From Lachnospiraceae bacterium oral taxon 096 (GTDB lineage: Bacteria; Bacillota; Clostridia; Lachnospirales; Lachnospiraceae): a stretch of DNA of 64,000 bases. The position numbers and the translations under genes are program-made. The DNA lies in contig CP073340.1 of the NCBI GenBank assembly GCA_018141845.1, positions 2,009,001-2,073,000 on the forward strand, given 5' to 3'. The notes beneath the pieces are model-generated. The model worked only from the letters and a program-made list of their open reading frames with translations, was not told where the DNA came from and searched no databases. Shown piece by piece: positions 1 through 7,337 of this stretch. Positions within the stretch are counted from its first letter, which is position 1; the number at the start of each line of letters is the position of its first letter.

Positions 1-420
1 TTTTTTCTCCTTGGCCAGTGGCATAATGATATGCCCTGCACAAACTAAAGTTTCCTTATTTGCCAGTGCAATATCCTTTCCTGCCTCAATGGCCGCCACG
101 GTCGGCTCAATGCCAATCATACCAACTACTGCGGTCACAACAACATCGGCCTCGGCAATGACTGCCGCCTGAATTAACCCCTCCATGCCAAAACCAATTT
201 CACAATGTATATCTGTCAATCGCTCTTTTAGCTCTTTGGCATCGTTTTCTTTCCAAATTGCTGCAAATTTTGGGCGAAATTCTCGAATTTGCTTTTCCAA
301 CAAATCAACATTTTTTCCCGCAGTCAATGCTACGACACCAACATCTCCATTTGCTCGCACGACTTCTAATGTCTGTGTTCCAATTGATCCTGTGGAGCCA
401 AGTATTGCTATCTTTTTCAT
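1..420 (-). CDS. dxr: 1-deoxy-D-xylulose 5-phosphate reductoisomerase, N-terminal part (cut by window edge)
   Basis: This is the first 140 codons of DXP reductoisomerase, the NADPH-dependent enzyme that makes 2-C-methyl-D-erythritol 4-phosphate in the non-mevalonate isoprenoid pathway. The protein starts MKKIAILGSTGSIGTQTLEV, the nucleotide-binding GSTGSIG signature of the family, and continues through a Rossmann fold with ALANKE near the window edge. The ATG at 420 is preceded by a GGAGG-type ribosome binding site at about 425-430. It is the last visible gene of pyrH-frr-uppS-cdsA-dxr, an order common in Firmicutes that links isoprenoid and phospholipid synthesis to ribosome recycling. The C-terminal catalytic part lies outside the window. 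Confidence 0.93.
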   Translation of the reverse strand, partial: MKKIAILGSTGSIGTQTLEVVRANGDVGVVALTAGKNVDLLEKQIREFRPKFAAIWKENDAKELKERLTDIHCEIGFGMEGLIQAAVIAEADVVVTAVVGMIGIEPTVAAIEAGKDIALANKETLVCAGHIIMPLAKEKK

Positions 421-443
421 ATCACTCCTCCAATTCATTCTCG

Positions 444-1247
444 CTATCCCAAAAACATCACGGCAAAAAAGACAATTGGTGCTGTAAATAGCATGCTATC
501 AAAGCGATCCAAAATCCCACCGTGACCTGGAATGAGATTTCCATAGTCCTTTATCTCATGATTTCGCTTGATTGCTGATGCGGCTAAATCGCCAATCTGT
601 GAAACTATGGCACCAAGTGCACAGCCAACTGTACAAGCTAGAAGCGGATTTTCCACCTCTACCATATAGTTCCTTACAAAGTTTGCATAAATATACGCAA
701 TCAACGCTGCTCCACAAACTCCACCAATACAACCTTCTAACGATTTTTTCGGACTTAATTTTGGGGTCACCTTATGTTTTCCAATCAACATTCCAACTGC
801 ATAGGCACAGGTATCACTTCCCCAACTCGAAATCAAAATCAACCACGCCAAGAGCTTTCCATCTTTGAGTGCCCTTGTCTGATAGAGAAAGGAAAATAAC
901 ACTGCCACATAAAACAGCCCAAAAAAACTCGCTGTGATTTCTTCTGTCTTATACTCTGGAAAGGTAAATACATAGATGACCATCTCCAAAAGAAGCATCA
1001 CAACAAATAAAATCACCTCATATTCTGAAGAAATTTTAAAATACAAGAGTGCATAGTAAACCACTGCACCAATGTATCCAATCCAAGACACTGCCTTTTT
1101 TTCAATCTTTAGTACTCGATAAAGTTCAAACATCCCAATCAAAGAAATCAACAGGGATATCGCCCAAAGTGGCAGTCCTCCCACAAAGATAAAAACGATT
1201 GCCAAAATGAGAAGAACAATTCCACTTACTAATCTGGTCCAAAACAT
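444..1247 (-). CDS. cdsA: Phosphatidate cytidylyltransferase
   Basis: This 267-residue integral membrane enzyme makes CDP-diacylglycerol from CTP and phosphatidic acid, the branch point of phospholipid synthesis. About seven hydrophobic segments run through the protein. The C-terminal family signature is present (SAIKRNHEIKD followed by GHGGILDRFDS), with the acidic and basic residues that bind Mg-CTP. Its start overlaps the stop of uppS by one base, so the two are probably translationally coupled. The length is normal for the family. Confidence 0.95.
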   Translation of the reverse strand: MFWTRLVSGIVLLILAIVFIFVGGLPLWAISLLISLIGMFELYRVLKIEKKAVSWIGYIGAVVYYALLYFKISSEYEVILFVVMLLLEMVIYVFTFPEYKTEEITASFFGLFYVAVLFSFLYQTRALKDGKLLAWLILISSWGSDTCAYAVGMLIGKHKVTPKLSPKKSLEGCIGGVCGAALIAYIYANFVRNYMVEVENPLLACTVGCALGAIVSQIGDLAASAIKRNHEIKDYGNLIPGHGGILDRFDSMLFTAPIVFFAVMFLG

Positions 1248-1945
1248 TATCTGCCTCCAAACCTTCTCTCTCTTTTATTATACGCTGCAATCGCATTTTG
1301 CAACTCTTCCTCATCAAAATCTGGCCACAATACATCCGTCACATAGATTTCGCTGTAGGCCAGTTGCCAAAGCAAGTAATTAGATAATCTCAACTCTCCA
1401 CTTGTGCGAATTAATAAATCTGGATCAGGAAGACCTGCTGTATCGAGGTGATCGGCAACAAATTGTTCAGTAATCCCTTCTACATCATAGGGACTTTCCC
1501 TGTACTCCTTAAGCATTTTCTGAACCGCACGACGAATTTCATCTCGGCCTCCATAATTGATGGCAATCGTAAATGTCATTCCTGTGTTGTCCTTTGTTGT
1601 CTCCACCAACTTGTCAATGCCCTCGATGATATCTGCGTCAAATCTTCGCTTATCACCAATCATCTTTACACGCACATTTTTTTCCGCAGCAATCTTTAAC
1701 AGTCTCTTCATATAGAAGCGGAATAGTTTCATCAATGCCCCCACTTCTTCGGCACTTCTCTTCCAATTTTCTGTAGAAAATCCATATACTGTCAAATAGT
1801 CGATTCCCGTCTTTGCACAGACAGTAACCATTTTTTCCAAGGTCTCACAACCAGCCTTATGCCCCATTGCCCTTGGCAAAAGTCGCTTCTTTGCCCATCT
1901 GCCATTTCCATCCAAAATAATGGCCACATGTTTTGGAATTACCAT
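1247..1945 (-). CDS. uppS: Isoprenyl transferase (undecaprenyl diphosphate synthase)
   Basis: This 232-residue cis-prenyltransferase builds undecaprenyl diphosphate, the lipid carrier for peptidoglycan and other wall polymers, from FPP and IPP. The catalytic Asp and diphosphate-binding residues are in the motif ILDGNGRWAKKR near residues 10-21. GGRDEI and the RTSGELRLSNYLLWQ region carry the IPP-binding residues. The start has an upstream GGAGG-like site. It sits between frr and cdsA; a palindromic hairpin at 1970-1995 separates it from frr. Confidence 0.95.
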   Translation of the reverse strand: MVIPKHVAIILDGNGRWAKKRLLPRAMGHKAGCETLEKMVTVCAKTGIDYLTVYGFSTENWKRSAEEVGALMKLFRFYMKRLLKIAAEKNVRVKMIGDKRRFDADIIEGIDKLVETTKDNTGMTFTIAINYGGRDEIRRAVQKMLKEYRESPYDVEGITEQFVADHLDTAGLPDPDLLIRTSGELRLSNYLLWQLAYSEIYVTDVLWPDFDEEELQNAIAAYNKRERRFGGR

Positions 1946-1969
1946 ATTTTCCTCCCTACTGATATAGGA

Positions 1970-1995
1970 TTGGGCAGGCCATATTGCCTGCCCAA
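1970..1995. other. Perfect 10-bp inverted repeat between frr and uppS
   Basis: TTGGGCAGGC and GCCTGCCCAA are separated by six bases. There is no clear T-tract on the minus strand after it, so it is not a textbook terminator for frr. It could be a partial terminator, an RNA-processing stem or a small dispersed repeat. Confidence 0.5.
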
Positions 1996-2051
1996 ATCAT
2001 TTACTGATTCCACTATACGATAGCATATCCTACACTGATATTAGTGTATAA

Positions 2052-2612
2052 TTATACTGTCATAATTTCCTTTGACTTATTCTCAATTGTCTTGTCAATC
2101 TCTTCAATGGCCTTGTCTGTAAGCTTTTGTACTTTATTTTCGCCATCTTTTAAATCATCCTCAGAAATCTCAGATGCCTTCTCCATCTTCTTAATGGCAT
2201 CTACTGTATCTCTTCTGATGTTTCTCACGGCAACTTTGGCTGCCTCGCCCTTTTTCTTTACTTCTTTTACAAGCTCCTTGCGTCGATCCTCTGTCAGCTC
2301 TGGAAAAATCAATCGCACAGTCGTGCCGTCATTTGTTGGATTAATCCCCAAATCTGACATATTAATTGCCTTTTCAATCTCCTTCAATAGAGATTTCTCC
2401 CAAGGTGCAATCATAATCATTCTTGCCTCTGGCACAGAAATATTGCCCACCTGTTGGATTGGTGTTGGTGTACCATAGTAATCTACCTTAATCTTATCTA
2501 ATACATGGGGATTGGCACGACCTGCACGAATGGTTGCGTAATCATCCTGCAATACATTAATCGTCTTATCCATCTTTTCTTGACACAATTTAATTTTCTC
2601 TTGCATATTCAT
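2052..2612 (-). CDS. frr: Ribosome recycling factor
   Basis: This 186-residue protein splits post-termination ribosomes together with EF-G. The sequence is the expected length and is collinear with the family: an N-terminal three-helix bundle half (MDKTINVLQDDYATIRAGRANP), the beta-rich domain around YYGTPTPIQQVGNISVPEAR, and the C-terminal helix rich in Lys and Glu. It lies four bases downstream of pyrH, the usual pairing, and is presumably co-transcribed with it. Confidence 0.97.
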   Translation of the reverse strand: MNMQEKIKLCQEKMDKTINVLQDDYATIRAGRANPHVLDKIKVDYYGTPTPIQQVGNISVPEARMIMIAPWEKSLLKEIEKAINMSDLGINPTNDGTTVRLIFPELTEDRRKELVKEVKKKGEAAKVAVRNIRRDTVDAIKKMEKASEISEDDLKDGENKVQKLTDKAIEEIDKTIENKSKEIMTV

Positions 2613-2616
2613 CCTC

Positions 2617-3312
2617 CTAGACAGTTACCACTGTTCCATTTATTTTTCCTACCATTGCATTTGCAATGGAATTTTTCTCATTTAAATCAAATACTGCCAA
2701 TGGCATCTTATTTTCCATACACATTACAGTTGCTGTCAAATCTACAACTTGAAGTTTTTTGTCAAGCACTTCTTGAATGCTAATGGTCTCATACTTTTTC
2801 GCATTTGGATCAAGCTTTGGATCTGCAGTGTAGATGCCATCAATGCTCTTGGCTAAAAGAATCATTTCTGCATCAATCTCAATTGCCCGAAGAGCAATTC
2901 CTGTGTCTGTAGAAAAATATGGATGACCTGTTCCACCACCAAAGAACACAACCTTTCCCTGCTTAAAGCACTCATTGACCCTATCCTTTGAAAAAAGTTC
3001 AGTCATCGTTCCACAGGCAAATGGAGAGAAAATGGCTGTCTCCATTCCCTCGCTGCGAAAGATTTCTGACACATAGATGCAATTCATAATCGTTGCCAAC
3101 ATTCCAATTTGGTCTGCCTTTGTGCGGTCAATCGCCTCCGAAGTTCTTCCTCTCCAATAATTTCCACCGCCAATGACAATGCCAACTTCGACTCCCTGCT
3201 TTACACTGGCCAATACCTGCTGTGCAACATCTCGAACAGTGGCCTCATCATAGCCACTGCCTTTTCCTGCTGCAAGTGCTTCTCCACTCAATTTGAGCAT
3301 AACTCGCTTCAT
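2617..3312 (-). CDS. pyrH: UMP kinase
   Basis: This 231-residue bacterial UMP kinase of the amino acid kinase fold phosphorylates UMP to UDP. MLKLSGEAL at the N-terminus, the GGGNYWRGR loop and the DLTATVMCMENKMP region near the C-terminus are characteristic. It is the first gene of the minus-strand operon leading to frr, uppS, cdsA and dxr. The 5' flank at 3313-3410 is AT-rich and holds a TATACT-like -10 element near 3390. Confidence 0.96.
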   Translation of the reverse strand: MKRVMLKLSGEALAAGKGSGYDEATVRDVAQQVLASVKQGVEVGIVIGGGNYWRGRTSEAIDRTKADQIGMLATIMNCIYVSEIFRSEGMETAIFSPFACGTMTELFSKDRVNECFKQGKVVFFGGGTGHPYFSTDTGIALRAIEIDAEMILLAKSIDGIYTADPKLDPNAKKYETISIQEVLDKKLQVVDLTATVMCMENKMPLAVFDLNEKNSIANAMVGKINGTVVTV

Positions 3313-3410
3313 CTTCTATATCTGCCTCACATTCCTTCTTATTTCGAATTCTTTAATTACACAATTCGCATATATACAAGAAAAAGTATAACATAAGAAT
3401 AAAAATTTGA

Positions 3411-3455
3411 AAAGATAGCAAGAACAAGCATCTACGCTCAATTCTCGCTATCTCT
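3411..3455 (-). terminator. Intrinsic terminator downstream of the disrupted ABC ATPase
   Basis: AGATAGCAAGAA at 3413-3424 pairs with TTCTCGCTATCT at 3442-3453 with one mismatch. On the minus strand it is followed by a short T-rich stretch. It lies just after the stop of the ATPase C-terminal fragment. Confidence 0.6.
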
Positions 3456-3461
3456 TCTTTT

Positions 3462-3903
3462 CTACACCTGAACAAATTTTCCATCATTCATTACATATTG
3501 TTTCTTACAATACTTTGCCACCTTTTCATCATGAGTGACAATCACCAAAGTCTTTCCCTCTCGATTTAATTCCATCAACAATGCCATAATGTCCTCTGTT
3601 GTCTTAGAGTCTAATGCCCCTGTCGGCTCGTCACAAAGCAGAATATCCGCATGATTGACTAAGGCTCTGGCAATGGCAACTCTTTGCTTTTGTCCTCCAG
3701 AAAGCTTTGCTGGCACAGCTTTTGCTCTATGCACAATTCCAAGCCTTTCCATCAACTTCATTGCTCGCTCTATCTTCTCCTTTTTGGACAATTTTGTATA
3801 TTCCAATGGCAACATTACATTTTTTAATGCACTATAGTGAGAGATAAGTGCAAAGTCTTGTACAACAAAACCAAATTTCTCATTGCGAAGTTTTGCCTTC
3901 TCC
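3462..3903 (-). pseudogene. ABC transporter ATPase, C-terminal fragment, separated by an IS607-type insertion
   Basis: This is the distal 146 codons of a MacB/LolD-type ATPase: Q-loop region (FGFVVQDF), signature LSGGQKQRVAIARAL, Walker B LLCDEPTGALD and H-loop VTHDE. Its own N-terminal part is at 5977-6208. The frame upstream of residue EKAKLRNE is element sequence, so any translation from an ATG inside the element would lack Walker A. Joining the two parts at the shared GG gives an uninterrupted 223-residue protein of normal family length. The split itself is direct sequence evidence; loss of function is inferred. Confidence 0.9.
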
Positions 3904-4110
3904 GTTACTGAAAACTTATAAAAAGCTAATAAACTTTTATGTTTCATTCCTACTTCATCGAGTATGCTTTCATACTGAATAAATTCAAATACTAATTACA
4001 AGTTCTTGTACTCTCCGTAGGCGTCAATTCCCGATTAACATTCGGTACATATCTGTAATAACTTTAAAGTGTTACACTACAGATTGTTTTAAAACATTCT
4101 CTCCATACTG
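3904..4110 (-). ncRNA. Candidate TnpB omega RNA (reRNA) at the right end of the IS607 element
   Basis: In IS605/IS607-type elements the TnpB guide RNA spans the 3' end of tnpB and the right end, with the guide taken from the flanking DNA. Here about 168 non-coding bases follow the tnpB stop and end exactly at the mapped junction at 3904. Short complementary segments such as ATGTACCGAATGTTAATCGG and TACGGAGAGTACAAG suggest folding. The guide would therefore read into the ATPase fragment starting GAGAAGGC. The RNA is inferred from family knowledge and position; the 5' end is a guess. Confidence 0.5.
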
Positions 4111-5247
4111 CTTTAGATTCAAACTTGCTTGAAAATCTCTATCTATGATGTTTCCACATTCACATTTATAAATTCTGTCAGACAGTTTCAAATCTTTTTT
4201 AATATTTCCACAACAACTACATAGTTTAGAACTTGGAAAGAATCTGTCTGCTATAATGACTGAAATATTATTCCAGTTAGACTTATACTCAATCTGCTTT
4301 CTAAATTCATAAAAGCATTGTTGTTGTACTGCTTTGGATAAATGCTTATTTTTCATCATTCCACTTACATTCAAATCTTCCATACAGATAAAACTTGGTT
4401 TTCGCTTTATGATTTCAGATGTTGTCTGATGTAAGTAGTTTTGACGAATATTTGTTAATCGTTTTATTACTTTTAAAAGTTCTTTTTCTCTTTTTATTAT
4501 GTTACTTGTTTTACAATAACTGCCTCCTTTCTTATTTTTCTCATATCTTCTTGATATTGAACGCTGTAACCTGCGTTTTTTCTTTTCTATTTTTCTTACT
4601 TTTTGTGTTTTATTTATGTTCTTATAAGTATTTCCATCAGAACAAACTGCTAAGTTTTTAATACCTACATCAATTCCGACACCATCATTTGATGGAAGAT
4701 TATTATTGTCATCTACTTCAATTCCAATGGATACATACCAATACAATCCATCATATGTAAAGCGTGGATTTAAGTATTTACAGTTCATTGGTATTCTTTC
4801 TTTTTCACAAAGTCTAATCCAATTCAATTTTTGTTTATTTCGTCTTTTACTCATTGAAAATCCTTCTACTTTTACATGAGTATCTGTAAACTGAATTTTA
4901 CCAGTATCTTGATAAAAAGAAGGAGTTGAATGCTTTTTACTTTTAAATTTAGGATATTTGCATTGCCCTTTGAAAAATTTTTTATAGGCATTACAAGCAT
5001 CTTTGATTGCTTGCTTTGTTACATTATTACTTACTTCATTTAACCATCTATACTCTGGCAGTTTCTTTAGCTGTGTAAATTCTTTTCGTAATTCATTATC
5101 CGATAAGAATTTATTTTTTTGCTTATCGTTCTCTTGTTCCTTTGCAATAGCCCAATTGTAAGCAAATCTCGCACATCCAGCATATTGAAATAGTTTAGTA
5201 ATCTGTTTATTATTTGGGTATAGTCTGATTTTTATTGATTTTATCAT
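4072..5247 (-). CDS. tnpB: TnpB RNA-guided endonuclease of the IS607 element
   Basis: This 391-residue TnpB has the N-terminal OrfB helix-turn-helix region (KIRLYPNNKQITKLFQYAG), then RuvC-I with Asp193 in GVGIDVGIKNLA, RuvC-II with Glu290 in FICMEDLNVSGM, a four-Cys zinc ribbon (Cys343, Cys346, Cys362, Cys364) and RuvC-III with DRD at 369-371. All catalytic positions are intact, so it should be an active omega-RNA-guided DNA nuclease, known in this family to bias retention of the element. The ATG overlaps the tnpA stop by four bases. The gene is AT-rich compared with core neighbours. Confidence 0.95.
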   Translation of the reverse strand: MIKSIKIRLYPNNKQITKLFQYAGCARFAYNWAIAKEQENDKQKNKFLSDNELRKEFTQLKKLPEYRWLNEVSNNVTKQAIKDACNAYKKFFKGQCKYPKFKSKKHSTPSFYQDTGKIQFTDTHVKVEGFSMSKRRNKQKLNWIRLCEKERIPMNCKYLNPRFTYDGLYWYVSIGIEVDDNNNLPSNDGVGIDVGIKNLAVCSDGNTYKNINKTQKVRKIEKKKRRLQRSISRRYEKNKKGGSYCKTSNIIKREKELLKVIKRLTNIRQNYLHQTTSEIIKRKPSFICMEDLNVSGMMKNKHLSKAVQQQCFYEFRKQIEYKSNWNNISVIIADRFFPSSKLCSCCGNIKKDLKLSDRIYKCECGNIIDRDFQASLNLKQYGENVLKQSVV

Positions 5248-5861
5248 TTTTCACTGTCAACCTCAATTAATTCATTTACTAATTTTCTAGCTTTATTAGC
5301 ACGTTTGCCTTGTAATTTACAACTAAAAACTGTGATAATTTGAACTAAATCTTCTACAAGCTCTTGCTGTTCTGGTTTTTCTGTATTATCAATTATTTCT
5401 ATGTCACAATTATATAAACTTGCAACATATTCAACGAATTCAAATCCAAATCTTAGTAGTCTGTCTTTGTAAAGAACTACAACTTTTTCCACTTTATTTT
5501 GAGATATACGTTTAATTAATTCTCTTAAACCCTTTTTCTTATAATTAATTCCAGAACCTATATCCGAAATTATTTCATAAGGTTTCCCTTGAGCATTTAG
5601 ATACAGCTTCATATTCTCTATTTGTCTTTCTAAATCATCTTTTTGTTTATTGCTTGAAACTCTGCAATATCCAATGACAATTCTATTCAAATCAGATTTT
5701 ATATTCATAACCTGATTTAATTGTTCATGAGAATAATATCTGTATCCATTACTAGACACATGATGTGGATGAAGTTTACCGTTTGCATCCCAATTTCTAA
5801 GTGTTTGGGCTGATACTCCTAAAATTCTTGAAAATTCTCTGATAGAATAGTATTTACTCAT
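5244..5861 (-). CDS. tnpA: IS607-family serine recombinase (transposase TnpA)
   Basis: This 205-residue protein has a MerR-like winged HTH at residues 1-50 (SIREFSRILGVSAQTLRNWD) followed by a resolvase catalytic domain with the nucleophile Ser69 in IVIGYCRVSSN. The DNA-binding domain lies in front of the catalytic domain, the order typical of IS607 rather than of resolvases. KDRLLRFGFEF carries the conserved Arg residues. The length and residues suggest an active enzyme. A strong GGAGG lies about 17 bases before the ATG, an unusually long spacing. Confidence 0.94.
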   Translation of the reverse strand: MSKYYSIREFSRILGVSAQTLRNWDANGKLHPHHVSSNGYRYYSHEQLNQVMNIKSDLNRIVIGYCRVSSNKQKDDLERQIENMKLYLNAQGKPYEIISDIGSGINYKKKGLRELIKRISQNKVEKVVVLYKDRLLRFGFEFVEYVASLYNCDIEIIDNTEKPEQQELVEDLVQIITVFSCKLQGKRANKARKLVNELIEVDSEK

Positions 5862-5976
5862 AATTAAAGTTCTTAAAGCCTCCTTTTCAATATTTATATT
5901 TTATTCTATCATTAAAACTTATAAAAATCAACACATATTTATAATTTTTTTATAAATTACTCTTAACAGTTGTTAG

Positions 5977-6208
5977 CCTTCATGGAATACTCCGCAATAT
6001 TCTTACCAAAAAGATGATAGTCCCCTTCTGTGGCAACATCTAAAATCCCAAGAATATTGAGCAATGTACTCTTTCCCGATCCAGATGTTCCCATAATGGC
6101 AACACTCTCTCCACGCTCAATCTGCAAAGACACATGATCCAAGGCATATACTGGCTCATCTTCTCCATATATCTTGCATATATTGTTTAGTTCAATGATT
6201 TTATCCAT
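5977..6208 (-). pseudogene. ABC transporter ATPase, N-terminal fragment
   Basis: This is the first 77 codons of a MacB/LolD-type ATPase with A-loop region and Walker A ([16 protein letters not shown]). It then runs into the IS607 element and stops after AN-N-C encoded by the element. The ATG overlaps the stop of the upstream permease (TAATG), so the pair was translationally coupled. Without the signature and Walker B it cannot hydrolyse ATP. The distal half is at 3462-3903. Confidence 0.92.
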
Positions 6209-7165
6209 TATCTCACTCCTCGCAATGTATCTGTCAATTTTTCAAATTGAATCTTGTGTATCATATAAAGGAACAAAATAATAAAACATCCCAGACATAT
6301 CAATACTGGCAATAGCAAAAATTCACTTATGCCACACAGGATGGTTGTTACCAATAAGCTCAATACAATCAACAAAAGATTTTCGATAAAAACTCTCCCC
6401 CAAATATCTGTTATCCTTGCCCCACATAACAAGTTAATTCTATACTCGTAGGCACATTCAGACACACGGCGAATCACCAAACAAATCATACTGACAAAAG
6501 AAAAGATCAATAAAATGCTACCAAACAAACTATATAAAATCATGGTTTCTACATAGTCATTTTCTATAACTTTAATCTGAGAGCTATAATTCACAAAATA
6601 TCCATCTGTTACTTTCTGTTGGCGCATTACATTTCTGATTTCTTTCAATTCCTTTTCATTATTGACATATAATTGACAGGAATACATTGCTTGATCCATA
6701 CCATAAACAGAACTCTTATCTACATTCACGGGTATAATTACACTTTTATCCAAAGAAAATGGCTCTTTTTGTTGAGTTGGTCGAACAAATCTTGCTCCCT
6801 TTTTCAGGAAAGCCTCGATCTGAATTTTCCGCTACATTTTCACCTTCAACATAATCTTTTATAGCAGAATTGATCTTTAATGCACAAAATAGCTCTTGAT
6901 CAAATTTGGCCACACTTGGTGTCCAAGATCCAAAAGAAATTATGCAATGTGGAACTTGCAAGAGATTGATCTTATCCAAAATCGTCTCGATAGTAGGATG
7001 TTCCTCTGAAAATTGGATACTCCAGTAATCATCTAACAATATCCCATAGTCCTTTTCTGGTTCATGCCACACCTTTGACATTGCTGAAAATCCCAGTGAA
7101 AATGTAAACAAACTCATCACCATAATGAGCCATAACATCTTGGCCTTTAAAATTGTATCTCTCAT
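6208..7165 (-). pseudogene. FtsX/MacB-like ABC permease with frameshift
   Basis: Two overlapping frames make up one permease. The first has an N-terminal membrane segment (WLIMVMSLFTFSLGF) and part of an extracytoplasmic domain. The second has the rest and three C-terminal membrane segments with the cytoplasmic loop RRVSECAYEYRINLLCGA that contacts the ATPase in this family. In the second frame the sequence reads sensibly upstream as IEAFLKKGARFVRPTQQKE, placing the shift near 6820-6835 at a short A-tract. A restored protein would be about 318 residues. A consensus-like promoter at 7200-7229 is still present. It pairs with the disrupted ATPase, so the whole transporter appears to be decaying. 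Confidence 0.8.
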
Positions 7166-7199
7166 TGTATTCTATTACTTTCTATTTTTTTACCACTGG

Positions 7200-7229
7200 A
7201 TAATAACATTTTTTATATTTATTTGTCAA
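7200..7229 (-). promoter_or_regulatory. Promoter of the decayed ABC system
   Basis: On the minus strand TTGACA (7224-7229) is followed after 18 bases by TATTAT (7200-7205), 35 bases upstream of the permease start. Confidence 0.6.
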
Positions 7230-7295
7230 CATTTAATATATATATCTATTAGTATTATGATTCTTTTTTACACTTTTTATGGTTACAAAATAACG

Positions 7296-7332
7296 AAAAG
7301 GACTGCAAAAATTCCCTTTTCGCAGTCCTTTT
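7296..7332. terminator. Terminator after the ABC exporter operon
   Basis: AAAAGGACTGC and GCAGTCCTTTT form an 11-bp stem with A-tract and T-tract on the two sides, so it can work in both directions. It lies six bases beyond the stop of the second exporter gene. Confidence 0.85.
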
Positions 7333-7337
7333 CTATT

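Larger units (their letters stand above)
3904..5978 (-). mobile_element. IS607-family insertion sequence (serine recombinase TnpA plus TnpB)
   Basis: The element of about 2,075 bp carries a MerR-HTH serine recombinase (tnpA) overlapping tnpB by four bases, the IS607 arrangement. Both ends can be placed because the element splits an ABC ATPase gene. A GG (plus strand CC) is present at both junctions, 3902-3903 and 5977-5978, and a single copy restores the reading frame EYSMK-EKAKLRN. A two-base crossover without target duplication fits serine recombinase chemistry and the known preference of this family for GG. The tnpB-side end (3904-4071) is non-coding and has the position expected for the omega RNA end. 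Confidence 0.93.
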
